The notes under the pieces: generated by a model
What the model was told of the DNA's origin: nothing
The model's input: the letters and a program-made list of their open reading frames with translations, nothing else
Databases searched by the model: none
Assembly (NCBI GenBank): GCA_023431285.1
Contig: JAEYXN010000303.1
Location: 1 to 15,072 of the forward strand
DNA: 15,072 nt
Source: Bacteroidota bacterium
GTDB lineage: Bacteria > Bacteroidota > Bacteroidia > Cytophagales > Cyclobacteriaceae
Direction of reading: 5' to 3'
Made by a program: the position numbers and the translations under genes
Shown here: positions 1 to 7,494 of the stretch, in pieces
Layout: each line of letters opens with the position of its first letter
Position numbering within the stretch: position 1 is the stretch's first letter

Positions 1-1156
1 AAGAAAAGTATAATGTCTTGTCATCAGATGCCAGGAAGGGTGCGGACTCTTCAGCCGCTGTGTTGATCACATCGCCAAGGTTCATCGGCTCAGACCAGGT
101 GCTGTCTGCAAGCATGAAAGAAACATAGAGGTCGCGGTCTCCTCTGGTGTCCTCCCGCTCAACGGACATAAGCAGTGTCTGACGGTTGTCGGTCAAAAAG
201 TAATTTGCTTTCTCGGCATAGTTATAATCGTTGGCGATCTCCAGTGCGACAGGTTTTGACCATTCTCCTGATACGTTGGAACTGATAGAAACACCTGCGG
301 CCATCTTGCCATTCGGTAGATATTTGTTTCCAAGAAGCATGATCGCAGATTTGCCGTCAGGAGTAACGGACTGGATAGTGCTCACGAAGTTAGGGCCGGT
401 ATTGTTGAACTGTGCCCCCATGTTCTTTGCGAGCTGCCAGCGCCCTGCGGAGTCCAGCTCAGAATACCAGATGTCCTCTTTGTCATTTACGCCACCGATG
501 TTTTCCGGGTGGTTCTTGCGACTGAAATAAAGCGTCTTTCCATCCGGCGAAAGCAATGGATTGTATTCAGAGTATTCACTGTTCACATTTTTGTCGAGTG
601 CCTCAATCAGAATTCCTGAAGCCAGCATTTGCATTGTCGGGATGTCTGCGATGATCGGGTATTTGGAATCCGATATGGCGACGGCATCTATTCCATAATA
701 ATCGGGAATAGCAGCCCCATCGAATTCTATCTTGATGGCGACAACAGAATATGGTGTTTCGTCCATGAAGATATTAAGCATCCTTCCCTTGAGCGGCACA
801 ACCATAGGGTTAAGCGTATTCAAAAGGTATTCCTTCCCTGCTTCATCGTAAGCGTAAATTTTAAAGATCGCACTTGGATTATGAGACTCTGCAATTGCGA
901 CCTGACGGATCTTCATAGGTTCAGCAAAACCAAGCTTGAGAAACTCTTTTCGTTTTGGACGATCAGGGGCCCATGCGTTCGGACTTTGTCCCCCTGCAGG
1001 GAGTACGTTCGGCTTGCCAAGCGCTTGCTGGGCGGAGTATTGGACAGGAGTTAACTCCGAAGAAAACTCAATAACTTTTGATGCCCACTGAAGTTTCTGC
1101 GCCTGCGAAAAATTGACAACCAGGACTACCAGAAAAAGGGCGGTTAAAAAACGCAT
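1..1156 (-). CDS. Partial PD40 (TolB-like propeller) outer-membrane protein, C-terminus outside window
   Basis: Reading from the ATG at 1156 gives 385 codons with no stop before the window edge. Residues 1-20 form a signal peptide ending S-Q-A-Q. Residues ~25-165 resemble a discoidin/F5-8C-like beta-sandwich (family resemblance only), with SAQQALGKPN and later VVAIKIEFDG. From ~195 onward come PD40 repeats, seen as YNPLLSPDGKTLYFSRK, then SVTPDGKSAIML, then ESAPFLASDDKTLYFS at the edge. In Bacteroidota this architecture commonly continues into a C-terminal OmpA peptidoglycan-binding domain, but that part is not visible here. The likely role is an envelope-associated structural or secretion-accessory protein. 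It lies 94 bases downstream of the patatin gene on the same strand and may be co-transcribed with it, although a weak promoter box is present in the gap. Confidence 0.85.
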   Translation of the reverse strand, partial: MRFLTALFLVVLVVNFSQAQKLQWASKVIEFSSELTPVQYSAQQALGKPNVLPAGGQSPNAWAPDRPKRKEFLKLGFAEPMKIRQVAIAESHNPSAIFKIYAYDEAGKEYLLNTLNPMVVPLKGRMLNIFMDETPYSVVAIKIEFDGAAIPDYYGIDAVAISDSKYPIIADIPTMQMLASGILIEALDKNVNSEYSEYNPLLSPDGKTLYFSRKNHPENIGGVNDKEDIWYSELDSAGRWQLAKNMGAQFNNTGPNFVSTIQSVTPDGKSAIMLLGNKYLPNGKMAAGVSISSNVSGEWSKPVALEIANDYNYAEKANYFLTDNRQTLLMSVEREDTRGDRDLYVSFMLADSTWSEPMNLGDVINTAAEESAPFLASDDKTLYFS

Positions 1157-1178
1157 TTTGCGATCGGTTAGGTGAATC

Positions 1179-1186
1179 CAATGTTA
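1179..1186 (-). promoter_or_regulatory. Possible weak -7 box for the PD40 gene
   Basis: On the minus strand this reads TAACATTG, one mismatch from the Bacteroidota consensus TAnnTTTG. It lies 22 bases upstream of the ATG, with a TTG (1203-1205) 16 bases further up. The match is weak and readthrough from the patatin gene is equally possible. Confidence 0.2.
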
Positions 1187-1250
1187 AACTTAATTAAAAA
1201 TTCAAGACGAAAGAGACGGGGTATTAAAAAGATGGAAATTCCAGCAAATG

Positions 1251-3551
1251 TTAGTCGAAGGAATGTCGCTGAAAGAGTAAGTATCCGACGTGAAGAAGCA
1301 CACCGAACTGGGATTCATCATCGTCATAATAATTGAAGCTCAGGCTTATGGGTCCGATGGCGGCGTGATATACAAGGCCCGCGGTTCCGCAGAGGAAAAC
1401 ATCTTTCAGGTCTCTTGTGATCACTGTCTCGTGGTTTGCCGTGGCCTGGAGATACTCGAAGGGTTTAAAGATGTATCCTTCGATCCGTGCATCGAGGCTG
1501 CGTCCGAGAGAGAACACGTTCCGGATCCCGCCGGCGACGTAGTTGAAGGAACGGAACCTCTGAAGGAGTAGGCTTCGGCTATCCTGCATTGGCAGAAAGG
1601 CGGGAGCGTTGATGATGGTCCCCATGTAGTTCTGAAGAGAGGGCTGATTGGATAAAACGCCTTCGACATAATACCCGGGCTTATAAATTTCACCCTCGAA
1701 GTATTGTTCAGCGGAAAACTTCAGGCGCACCCATTTGTGGTCCTCCCGGCTATGGCCTGTTACCGCGGAAGTATTTCCCGGGCGAAGACGCGACGTCACA
1801 GAAAATAAATCTCCTGTGAGCGTAAAGGCCCGCCCCGCAGAAGCATATTGTTTACGATTCAGAGTGTTCGTTGAGATTTGAATTCCGGTGCGATAACCGT
1901 GAATGTCAAGCTGGTCAAGTACATCATTTGAGTTGAAGGCCCTGGCATTGCTGTAACGATCTGTATTGTTCATCAGCTCAAACGATCCTATCGTCTTGAA
2001 AGAATGCTTCAACGGTACCCCTACATTCAGACCGACCTTTCGGTTGATCCGCGTAAGAATTGTCGGGTCTTTATCGGTTGATACGTCCTTAAGCAAGTCG
2101 TTGTTATCGATGTAATCCCAGCTGTTGAACTCCAGAAGAGGCTCAAGGTAAAATGGCGTGGAGAAATCCCATCTTACTTTGACCTGCGCGGATTTATAGA
2201 AGCTTCCGGTCTGAATCCCGACATAGGCATGTGTCAGCGTATGATTAAACCAGAAATAGTTTAGTCCAAGGTAAATGTTGCTAACGTCACGGCTTGCGAT
2301 AACACCTCCAAAGTCTACCTGGAAGTTTCTATGAGGACGCCGTGTAAGATTAAGGGTGAACGTCTCTCCGGAGCTGTCATACATTATCCGCGGGTACACG
2401 TTCCTGAAGTATTCCTCGGAGACAAGCCGGAAGTAACCTTTCTTCATATCGGAGTAGGAGAAGGGTCCTTTCTGCCGGCGAGGTGCCTTGAATACACCGC
2501 GGATGTACCCGCGCTGTTTTGAATTGAAGCCATCGAAAGAAAGTTTACTGAAGGAAAAAGGAACGCTTCTGCTCGTGAATTCATTTCGCTTTTCGAACAC
2601 TTCATCGCAGGTGATGGTGCGGTTTACTTTTTTCTTGATCTCATCCATCTGTCTGATGGTTTGGACGTAGCCGCTATCGATAAGGCTTTTGGCTCGTTTG
2701 AAATCAAAAGAGGTGAATCCCTTCAGGTTGGGCTGAATGAATACACCACTGTCCGATAGCCCTGACGGATCCGACTTGTCCAGAAGCATATACAACAATG
2801 ATTTGGAGATCAGCTTGTCATCGTTGTCGTATGGATAGTCTTCAAAGATTTTTGTAGACACATTGACGCCAATGACCACATCAGGATTAAAATCTTCTTT
2901 CGCGACATCAACCGGGAAGTTGTTGTATACACCGCCGTCGAAGAGATACTTTCCATCGATACGGATCGGGGTGTAAAAGAATGGAACTGTCTGCGTGGCA
3001 CGAAGCGCATCGCTGAGACTACCTTTCCGGAGCACTACTTCAGATTGTGTGAATATATCGGCGGCGACTACTCTTAACGGCACAAATAAACTATCAAAGT
3101 TATTATTGGAGATGGCTGAGGCCTGCGCCATGTGTTCTGCAAGTGCAAAGTTGAGCGTTGCGTCGTTCGCGATGCTGGAGTGAAACTGGAAGTTCAGTGT
3201 TGAATCGACGGCAAGGTTGAGGGATATAAAGCCGGGATTGGATTCACTCTGATGGTAGAAGTAGTTGAAGCCTTTCTCACTTCCGCCGTTCACCCATTGT
3301 AGAAATTTGTCGGAAAGGATGATGTCCTCGATTTCTGCGGGGCTCTTTCCCGCGGCGTAACAACCCGCGATGATCCCTCCCATTGAAGTTCCTGTGACAC
3401 AGTCGATGGGGATTCCGTGTTCTTCCAGGGCCTTCAGTACTCCAACGTGAGCAATGCCTTTCGCGCCACCGCCGCTGAGGACGAGCGCCACCTTTTGTGC
3501 ATTGCAGCAGAAAGAAATAAGAAGAAATATTAATACGCCGAGGCCCTTCAT
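1251..3551 (-). CDS. Patatin-like phospholipase with C-terminal outer-membrane beta-barrel
   Basis: This 766-residue protein is predicted to hydrolyse lipid acyl esters. A signal peptide (1-19, ending N-A-Q) precedes a patatin domain at ~20-310. The oxyanion-hole motif GGGAKG is at 27-32, the nucleophile elbow GTSMG has Ser56, and the DGG motif has Asp205, so the Ser-Asp dyad is intact. Residues ~332-404 look like a POTRA-type module, and ~408-766 is a beta-rich region with alternating aromatic strands, typical of a BamA/Omp85-type barrel. The order passenger-POTRA-barrel matches PlpD-like (type Vd autotransporter-like) patatins. The chain ends R-H-S-F-D, so the usual terminal Phe is one residue in. 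The start has no clear Shine-Dalgarno, and I found no convincing -7 box between it and the M23 terminator. Confidence 0.92.
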   Translation of the reverse strand: MKGLGVLIFLLISFCCNAQKVALVLSGGGAKGIAHVGVLKALEEHGIPIDCVTGTSMGGIIAGCYAAGKSPAEIEDIILSDKFLQWVNGGSEKGFNYFYHQSESNPGFISLNLAVDSTLNFQFHSSIANDATLNFALAEHMAQASAISNNNFDSLFVPLRVVAADIFTQSEVVLRKGSLSDALRATQTVPFFYTPIRIDGKYLFDGGVYNNFPVDVAKEDFNPDVVIGVNVSTKIFEDYPYDNDDKLISKSLLYMLLDKSDPSGLSDSGVFIQPNLKGFTSFDFKRAKSLIDSGYVQTIRQMDEIKKKVNRTITCDEVFEKRNEFTSRSVPFSFSKLSFDGFNSKQRGYIRGVFKAPRRQKGPFSYSDMKKGYFRLVSEEYFRNVYPRIMYDSSGETFTLNLTRRPHRNFQVDFGGVIASRDVSNIYLGLNYFWFNHTLTHAYVGIQTGSFYKSAQVKVRWDFSTPFYLEPLLEFNSWDYIDNNDLLKDVSTDKDPTILTRINRKVGLNVGVPLKHSFKTIGSFELMNNTDRYSNARAFNSNDVLDQLDIHGYRTGIQISTNTLNRKQYASAGRAFTLTGDLFSVTSRLRPGNTSAVTGHSREDHKWVRLKFSAEQYFEGEIYKPGYYVEGVLSNQPSLQNYMGTIINAPAFLPMQDSRSLLLQRFRSFNYVAGGIRNVFSLGRSLDARIEGYIFKPFEYLQATANHETVITRDLKDVFLCGTAGLVYHAAIGPISLSFNYYDDDESQFGVLLHVGYLLFQRHSFD

Positions 3552-3596
3552 CGCACTGTTAAACGATCAAAATCGAAAACGCATCTAAAGGTCGGG

Positions 3597-3638
3597 AAAA
3601 AAACTCACAGGTTACTGCGAATGGCAGATAACGCCTGT
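3597..3638 (-). terminator. Intrinsic terminator downstream of the M23 peptidase gene
   Basis: On the minus strand ACAGG (3638-3634), TTA and CTGC pair with GCAG, TAA and CCTGT around a CATTC loop. This makes a 12-bp stem with a 2-base and a 1-base bulge. GAG and then a run of seven T (3603-3597) follow. It lies about 50 bases past the M23 stop and upstream of the patatin start, so it should separate the two genes. Confidence 0.6.
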
Positions 3639-3686
3639 TGAAAGGTCACGTGCCGAAGGCGTTGCAGTGTGCGCCGCCTCCAGCGG

Positions 3687-4979
3687 TCAGAGACGCGCCA
3701 TCGGATCGTTGGAGCTGCCGTCTTCGAACGGAATGCTTTCAAGCTTCTGCATAAGGTCGTTTTTCACCAGTTCGAAAGCCTCCATGTTCTCCTTCTTAAC
3801 AGGTTCTGTAGGAGGAAGCTCGACTTGCAGAGCGTCGACCTGAACGCCGTTTTTCCAGAAGCGATAGCAAAGGTGAGGTCCTGTAGCAAGCCCGGTGCTT
3901 CCCACATATCCGATTGTCTGTCCTTGCTGCACACGGGTGCCGGCACGCACGCCTGGAGCAATCTTCGACATGTGCAGGTATTGTGTTGTGTAAGTCGCGT
4001 TGTGGCGGATCTTCACATAATTTCCGTTGTTCGATTTGTATTGCGCTTCTTCTACGATACCATCGCCCACAGCACGGATCGGTGTTCCCGTAGGCGCTGC
4101 GAAGTCGGTACCAAGGTGTGCCTTCCAAACCTTTCTTACAGGATGGAAGCGGTTCATCGTATAACGCGAGCTGATGCGTGTGAATTCAATCGGGTATCTT
4201 AACAAAGCCTTGCGCATACTCTTGCCGTTGGCGTCGAAGAAACTGATACCGTCTCCCTGGTCGAATGGAATGGCATAAATGGGAGATCCGAAATGTTCGA
4301 AGTAAATTCCTTTGATCTGCGCGATGCCGACAGGATGACCATCCACCTGGTTCTCGTCGAAGATGAGCTTAAACTTGTCACCTTTCTGAAGGCGCTGAAA
4401 GTCTACCTGCCATCCGAAGATATCCACAAACTTGTTGGTCAGCTCATGGGAGATGCCCATTTCATCAATCGTCGCTGAAAGGTTTGAGTTAATGACACCG
4501 GTGATTGTCTTCTCGACAGTCACCACTTCTCTCTTGAATACGTTGACAGTCGCATCTTCGAAATTGAAGACTACGTAGTCAATGGCATTTGGTTCATAGA
4601 CGAAAGCCTTTGCTGTCTTCAATGAGTCCTCGTTACAGATGACAGTATATTTCTTGTCGGCGGCGATCTTGCGCACGTCGAAAATGTCTTTTGATACGGT
4701 AGAGATCTGATGGATCAGTCTGGAGGAGACATTATAAGGCTCGAGGATATCGCTAAGGCGCTGATTTCTTTTGATCTTATCTTCGATAACGACTTTGTCA
4801 TCGACGATCATTCCGTAAAGCATCGTGGGTTCTTTCGGCGCAGGGATGCCAATGGTATCAATGATTCGCAGCTGGGCCGTATCAACTTTAGACGTGAAGT
4901 CAGGCAGATAGCGGTTCAAGAGGAATACTCCAACGGCGATGACTGAGAAGCCGATTAGTCCAGCGATGCGTTTGTTCAT
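3687..4979 (-). CDS. Membrane-anchored M23 (LytM-type) metallopeptidase
   Basis: This 430-residue predicted cell-wall hydrolase should cut peptidoglycan cross-links in the periplasm. Residues ~5-22 form an N-terminal membrane anchor. Residues ~52-115 (starting LYGMIVDDKVV) resemble the LysM/OapA-like module seen in MepM-type enzymes. A middle beta domain leads into SRYTMNRFHPV (271-281) and then the LytM core. The core shows HLGTD, giving His288 and Asp292 as zinc ligands, then QYLHMSK with His336, and GPHLCYRF with His369. The usual second His of the HxH motif is Cys371. The C-terminal tail runs ~40 residues beyond the domain. The gene is monocistronic by layout, with promoter boxes upstream and a terminator downstream. 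The MepM-like endopeptidase assignment is by family resemblance, and the substrate bond is not shown by the sequence. Confidence 0.92.
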   Translation of the reverse strand: MNKRIAGLIGFSVIAVGVFLLNRYLPDFTSKVDTAQLRIIDTIGIPAPKEPTMLYGMIVDDKVVIEDKIKRNQRLSDILEPYNVSSRLIHQISTVSKDIFDVRKIAADKKYTVICNEDSLKTAKAFVYEPNAIDYVVFNFEDATVNVFKREVVTVEKTITGVINSNLSATIDEMGISHELTNKFVDIFGWQVDFQRLQKGDKFKLIFDENQVDGHPVGIAQIKGIYFEHFGSPIYAIPFDQGDGISFFDANGKSMRKALLRYPIEFTRISSRYTMNRFHPVRKVWKAHLGTDFAAPTGTPIRAVGDGIVEEAQYKSNNGNYVKIRHNATYTTQYLHMSKIAPGVRAGTRVQQGQTIGYVGSTGLATGPHLCYRFWKNGVQVDALQVELPPTEPVKKENMEAFELVKNDLMQKLESIPFEDGSSNDPMARL

Positions 4980-5029
4980 TTGAGGTGTCTTTTTTATTGC
5001 CCGTGGGCAAGGTTAAAAAATGAGAGCTT

Positions 5030-5037
5030 CAAATATA
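5030..5037 (-). promoter_or_regulatory. -7 promoter box proximal to the M23 gene
   Basis: On the minus strand this reads TATATTTG, an exact match to the Bacteroidota TAnnTTTG consensus. It lies 50 bases upstream of the ATG at 4979. The only -33-like TTG (5064-5066) is 26 bases away, which is longer than usual, so this box alone may be weak. Confidence 0.4.
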
Positions 5038-5087
5038 CGCCCTTTAAAAAATAAACTTCCAGGCAAGTAAGGAAACTCTAAGCAATC

Positions 5088-5117
5088 CAAATATAACGCA
5101 ATGTTCAGAAAATCAAA
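5088..5117 (-). promoter_or_regulatory. Complete distal promoter of the M23 gene
   Basis: On the minus strand TTTG (5117-5114) is followed after 18 bases by TATATTTG (5095-5088). Both the -33 and -7 elements of the Bacteroidota housekeeping promoter are present at near-normal spacing. A transcript from here would have a leader of roughly 100 bases before the M23 start and would pass through the proximal box. Confidence 0.5.
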
Positions 5118-5291
5118 ATACTGCGGGTTGCTGGCAAAGTGCCGATTTAAGTATGAATTGGTCCGTTTTCGGTAGTTTTTTCAAGGGATTATAACGACAT
5201 CCCGGGGGAATTCTCCTCGATTTCCCGGAGAGCATCGCGGATCGGTTCAGAACCTGCTGGTGTGAGAAATTTGAAATTTTGAGACTGTTAG

Positions 5292-7418
5292 CTACTCCGC
5301 TGGAGCGCCATAGAGATCGTGATACTTCTTTTTCCCCGTATCAAGGAATGTGACGAAGTCTTTCGGATTCCGGTTATAGCTGTATGGAGCCACAAGGACA
5401 CTTTCATCAGCACCTACCAGCACATAGAAAGGCTGCGCATTATTATTCAGCTGACGAATTTGAAGGTCGGCGTTTTGCTTTCCGATCGTCTTCTTGACTT
5501 TTCCATCATAGCTTGAAGTATACCATTTCTCTTCCGGTAGCTCTGTCTTGTCATCTACATATAAAGCGACGACGACGTAGTCATTAGTGAGTCTCTGCAA
5601 CACCGCAGGATCCGCCCACACGACGGCTTCCATCTCGCGGCAATTAGTACATCCGTGTCCGGTGAAATCTATGAAAAGGGGTTTGTTCTGCTCACGGGCA
5701 CAGGCAAGAGCCTGGTCATAATCAAAGTACCCTTGCAGTCCAAGTGGGAGCTGCAGAATGTCGGAGTAAAGAGGAATCCCACAAGTCTCATTCTTATCCG
5801 ATCCTCTGGTTGCTGCGATCAGGTCAAAGTCATGAGTATGCATAGGAGGAAGATAGCCCGCCAGCATCTTCAATGGAGCACCCCATAGTCCTGGTACTAA
5901 GTAGACCACAAAGCTGAAGACGGAGATTGACAGCAGCAGCCTGGCGACATTCACTTTCTCAACCACGGTGTCGCTGGATAGTCTGATCTTGCCCAGCAGA
6001 TAGAAACCAAGCACGGTAAAGATGACGATCCAGATCGCGATGTTCACGTCACGGTCGAGAAGGCCCCAATGGTATGTCTGGTCGACGATGCTGAAGAACT
6101 TCAGCGCGAGGGCAAGCTCCAGCAGCCCAAGAGTTACCTTTACTGTGTTAAGCCATCCTCCGGACTTCGGAAGGCTCTTCAGCCATTCGGGAAACATTGC
6201 GAACAAGGTAAACGGAATGGCGAAAGCCAGTGAGTAGGCAAACATTCCAAGGATAGGTTTGATAATCTGTCCACCTGCCGCCATCACGAGTACGTTGCCC
6301 ACGAGAGGTATCGTACAGGAAAAAGAAACCAGTACAAGCGTGGCTGACATAAAGAAGATTCCCGCATATCCGCCCTTCTCCGCAGCGCGATCTGCTTTGT
6401 TCACAAGCTGATAAGGTGCATTGATTTCAAAGAGCCCCAGGAAGGATAACGCGAAGACGATAAAGAGGATAAAGATCAGAAGGTTTGGCAGCCAGTGTGT
6501 TGCCAGTGCGTTAAGACCCTCCGCGCCAAATGCAGCGGCAAAGATAGTCCCGACCACTGTGTAGATCACGATAATCGATAACCCGAACAGCATCGCGACG
6601 CGGATACCCTGTTTCTTAGTCTGTCCGTCTTTCAGGAAGAACGTAACCGTCATCGGAATCATCGGGAACACGCAAGGGGTGATAAGCGAAGTGATTCCAA
6701 GGATAAAAGCTATGAGCATGTATGCCCAGGTAGAGTCATCGTCGGAATAATCAGTCGCCCTGCTGATCTCCGCACTAAGGATCGGCCCTTTGTTTTTTTC
6801 TTGTGCTGCCGAAGGTGTAGTCTTTTTGATATCGGAATCGCTGGCAGTGTCCTTGCCAGCTTTTCCGGATAAGGTGTCAATCTGGATGACGGCCTTTTCC
6901 GGCGTTTGTTTTGGTTCCTTTGGCGTTGCGCTAACCCCCGCGCTACCCGTCTTTACATTAATGACAGGGAAGAACAGATCACCCTCGAAAGCTACACACT
7001 GCCCGGAGACGTTTGAACAGGTTTGAATCTCAAAGATTCCTTTAATCTCGAGCGGCCCCGCTTTCGTAAGCTTGATCTTTTGGGAAAGCATCCCTTCGCC
7101 TTCAATATACCTTACCTCGCAATCGAATATGGGGTCATGCTTCGACTTGTCTCCTATGGCCTTCAGTCCGCCCGCGATGGTAAATCCATTCAGATCAAGT
7201 GTAATCTCAGCTGGCAGCGGGCCGCATGTGGTATCGAACCCCGTGGTGTACATGTACCAGTTCTTATCAATCTGCACGCGAAATTGCAGCTCAATGACAT
7301 CGCCTACCTTTGCCTCACCTTCAAAAGGTTCCGCGAAGATTTTTCCAGGTTTCAGAATTTGGGCGTCGGCATTATAACAGCCCAGCACTATCAATAAAAG
7401 GATAAGCAGATTCCGCAT
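5292..7418 (-). CDS. dsbD: Thiol:disulfide interchange protein DsbD
   Basis: This 708-residue protein moves reducing equivalents from cytoplasmic thioredoxin across the inner membrane to periplasmic proteins. The order is: signal peptide (1-20, ending A-D-A-Q); N-terminal DsbD-alpha-like domain with Cys134 and Cys141; a Lys/Thr/Ser-rich linker (~160-225); a polytopic membrane domain (~230-525) with the transport cysteines in ITPCVFP (Cys249) and SFSCTIP (Cys368); and a C-terminal thioredoxin domain with GHGCTNC (590-593) and cis-Pro663. All three redox pairs are present. I chose the ATG at 7418 because the next upstream in-frame start is a TTG that would bury the signal peptide and lies upstream of the promoter box. 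Length and layout are normal for Bacteroidota DsbD. Confidence 0.95.
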   Translation of the reverse strand: MRNLLILLLIVLGCYNADAQILKPGKIFAEPFEGEAKVGDVIELQFRVQIDKNWYMYTTGFDTTCGPLPAEITLDLNGFTIAGGLKAIGDKSKHDPIFDCEVRYIEGEGMLSQKIKLTKAGPLEIKGIFEIQTCSNVSGQCVAFEGDLFFPVINVKTGSAGVSATPKEPKQTPEKAVIQIDTLSGKAGKDTASDSDIKKTTPSAAQEKNKGPILSAEISRATDYSDDDSTWAYMLIAFILGITSLITPCVFPMIPMTVTFFLKDGQTKKQGIRVAMLFGLSIIVIYTVVGTIFAAAFGAEGLNALATHWLPNLLIFILFIVFALSFLGLFEINAPYQLVNKADRAAEKGGYAGIFFMSATLVLVSFSCTIPLVGNVLVMAAGGQIIKPILGMFAYSLAFAIPFTLFAMFPEWLKSLPKSGGWLNTVKVTLGLLELALALKFFSIVDQTYHWGLLDRDVNIAIWIVIFTVLGFYLLGKIRLSSDTVVEKVNVARLLLSISVFSFVVYLVPGLWGAPLKMLAGYLPPMHTHDFDLIAATRGSDKNETCGIPLYSDILQLPLGLQGYFDYDQALACAREQNKPLFIDFTGHGCTNCREMEAVVWADPAVLQRLTNDYVVVALYVDDKTELPEEKWYTSSYDGKVKKTIGKQNADLQIRQLNNNAQPFYVLVGADESVLVAPYSYNRNPKDFVTFLDTGKKKYHDLYGAPAE

Positions 7419-7433
7419 GAGTCTCGATTGACC

Positions 7434-7441
7434 CAAAAATA
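7434..7441 (-). promoter_or_regulatory. -7 promoter box of dsbD
   Basis: On the minus strand this reads TATTTTTG, matching TAnnTTTG, with 15 bases between the box and the dsbD ATG. No good TTTG lies at the expected -33 distance. The position supports the ATG at 7418 as the true start. Confidence 0.4.
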
Positions 7442-7476
7442 ACGAAGGAATCAGCAAAAAAGTTAAATGATTTGTT

Positions 7477-7494
7477 AAAAGCCCTTTCAGGCCT
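7477..7494 (-). terminator. Small intrinsic terminator of lysA
   Basis: On the minus strand GCCT-GAAA-GGGC forms a short stem closed by a GNRA tetraloop. One T-G wobble and two weaker outer pairs extend it, and TTTT follows. It overlaps the lysA stop codon. The stem is short, so termination may be partial. Confidence 0.4.

Larger units (their letters stand above)
4980..5291. other. 312-base gap between dsbD and the M23 gene
   Basis: This is the only gene-free stretch above 300 bases. It holds two minus-strand TATATTTG boxes (5030-5037 and 5088-5095). It also holds a 32-codon open, protein-like minus-strand stretch directly behind dsbD (5192-5287). The rest is AT-rich with no tRNA-like fold. 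I found no convincing terminator for dsbD: the CCGGG/CCCGG inverted repeat at 5202-5228 lacks a T-run on the correct side. Confidence 0.7.

Noticed and set aside
629..1054. 141-codon plus-strand open frame opposite the PD40 gene
   Set aside because: Antisense to a clear signal-peptide/PD40 protein, with an unusual Cys/Arg-rich composition.
3669..4202. 177-codon plus-strand open frame opposite the M23 gene
   Set aside because: It lies antisense to well-conserved LytM motifs, its translation is Arg/Cys/His-rich with no domain pattern, and it has no promoter box. It is a codon-bias shadow.
5101..5175. 24-codon basic ORF on the plus strand, followed by CCG-TTTT-CGG and a T-run
   Set aside because: No plus-strand promoter or ribosome site, only a 3-bp stem, and it overlaps the minus-strand M23 promoter. 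Chance is the simpler explanation.
5202..5228. CCGGG/CCCGG inverted repeat as a dsbD terminator
   Set aside because: The T-run is on the wrong side for a minus-strand transcript, and the extended pairs would be C-A mismatches in that RNA.
7419..7457. Upstream extension of DsbD by 13 codons
   Set aside because: TTG start, would place residues ahead of the signal peptide, and overlaps the -7 box.
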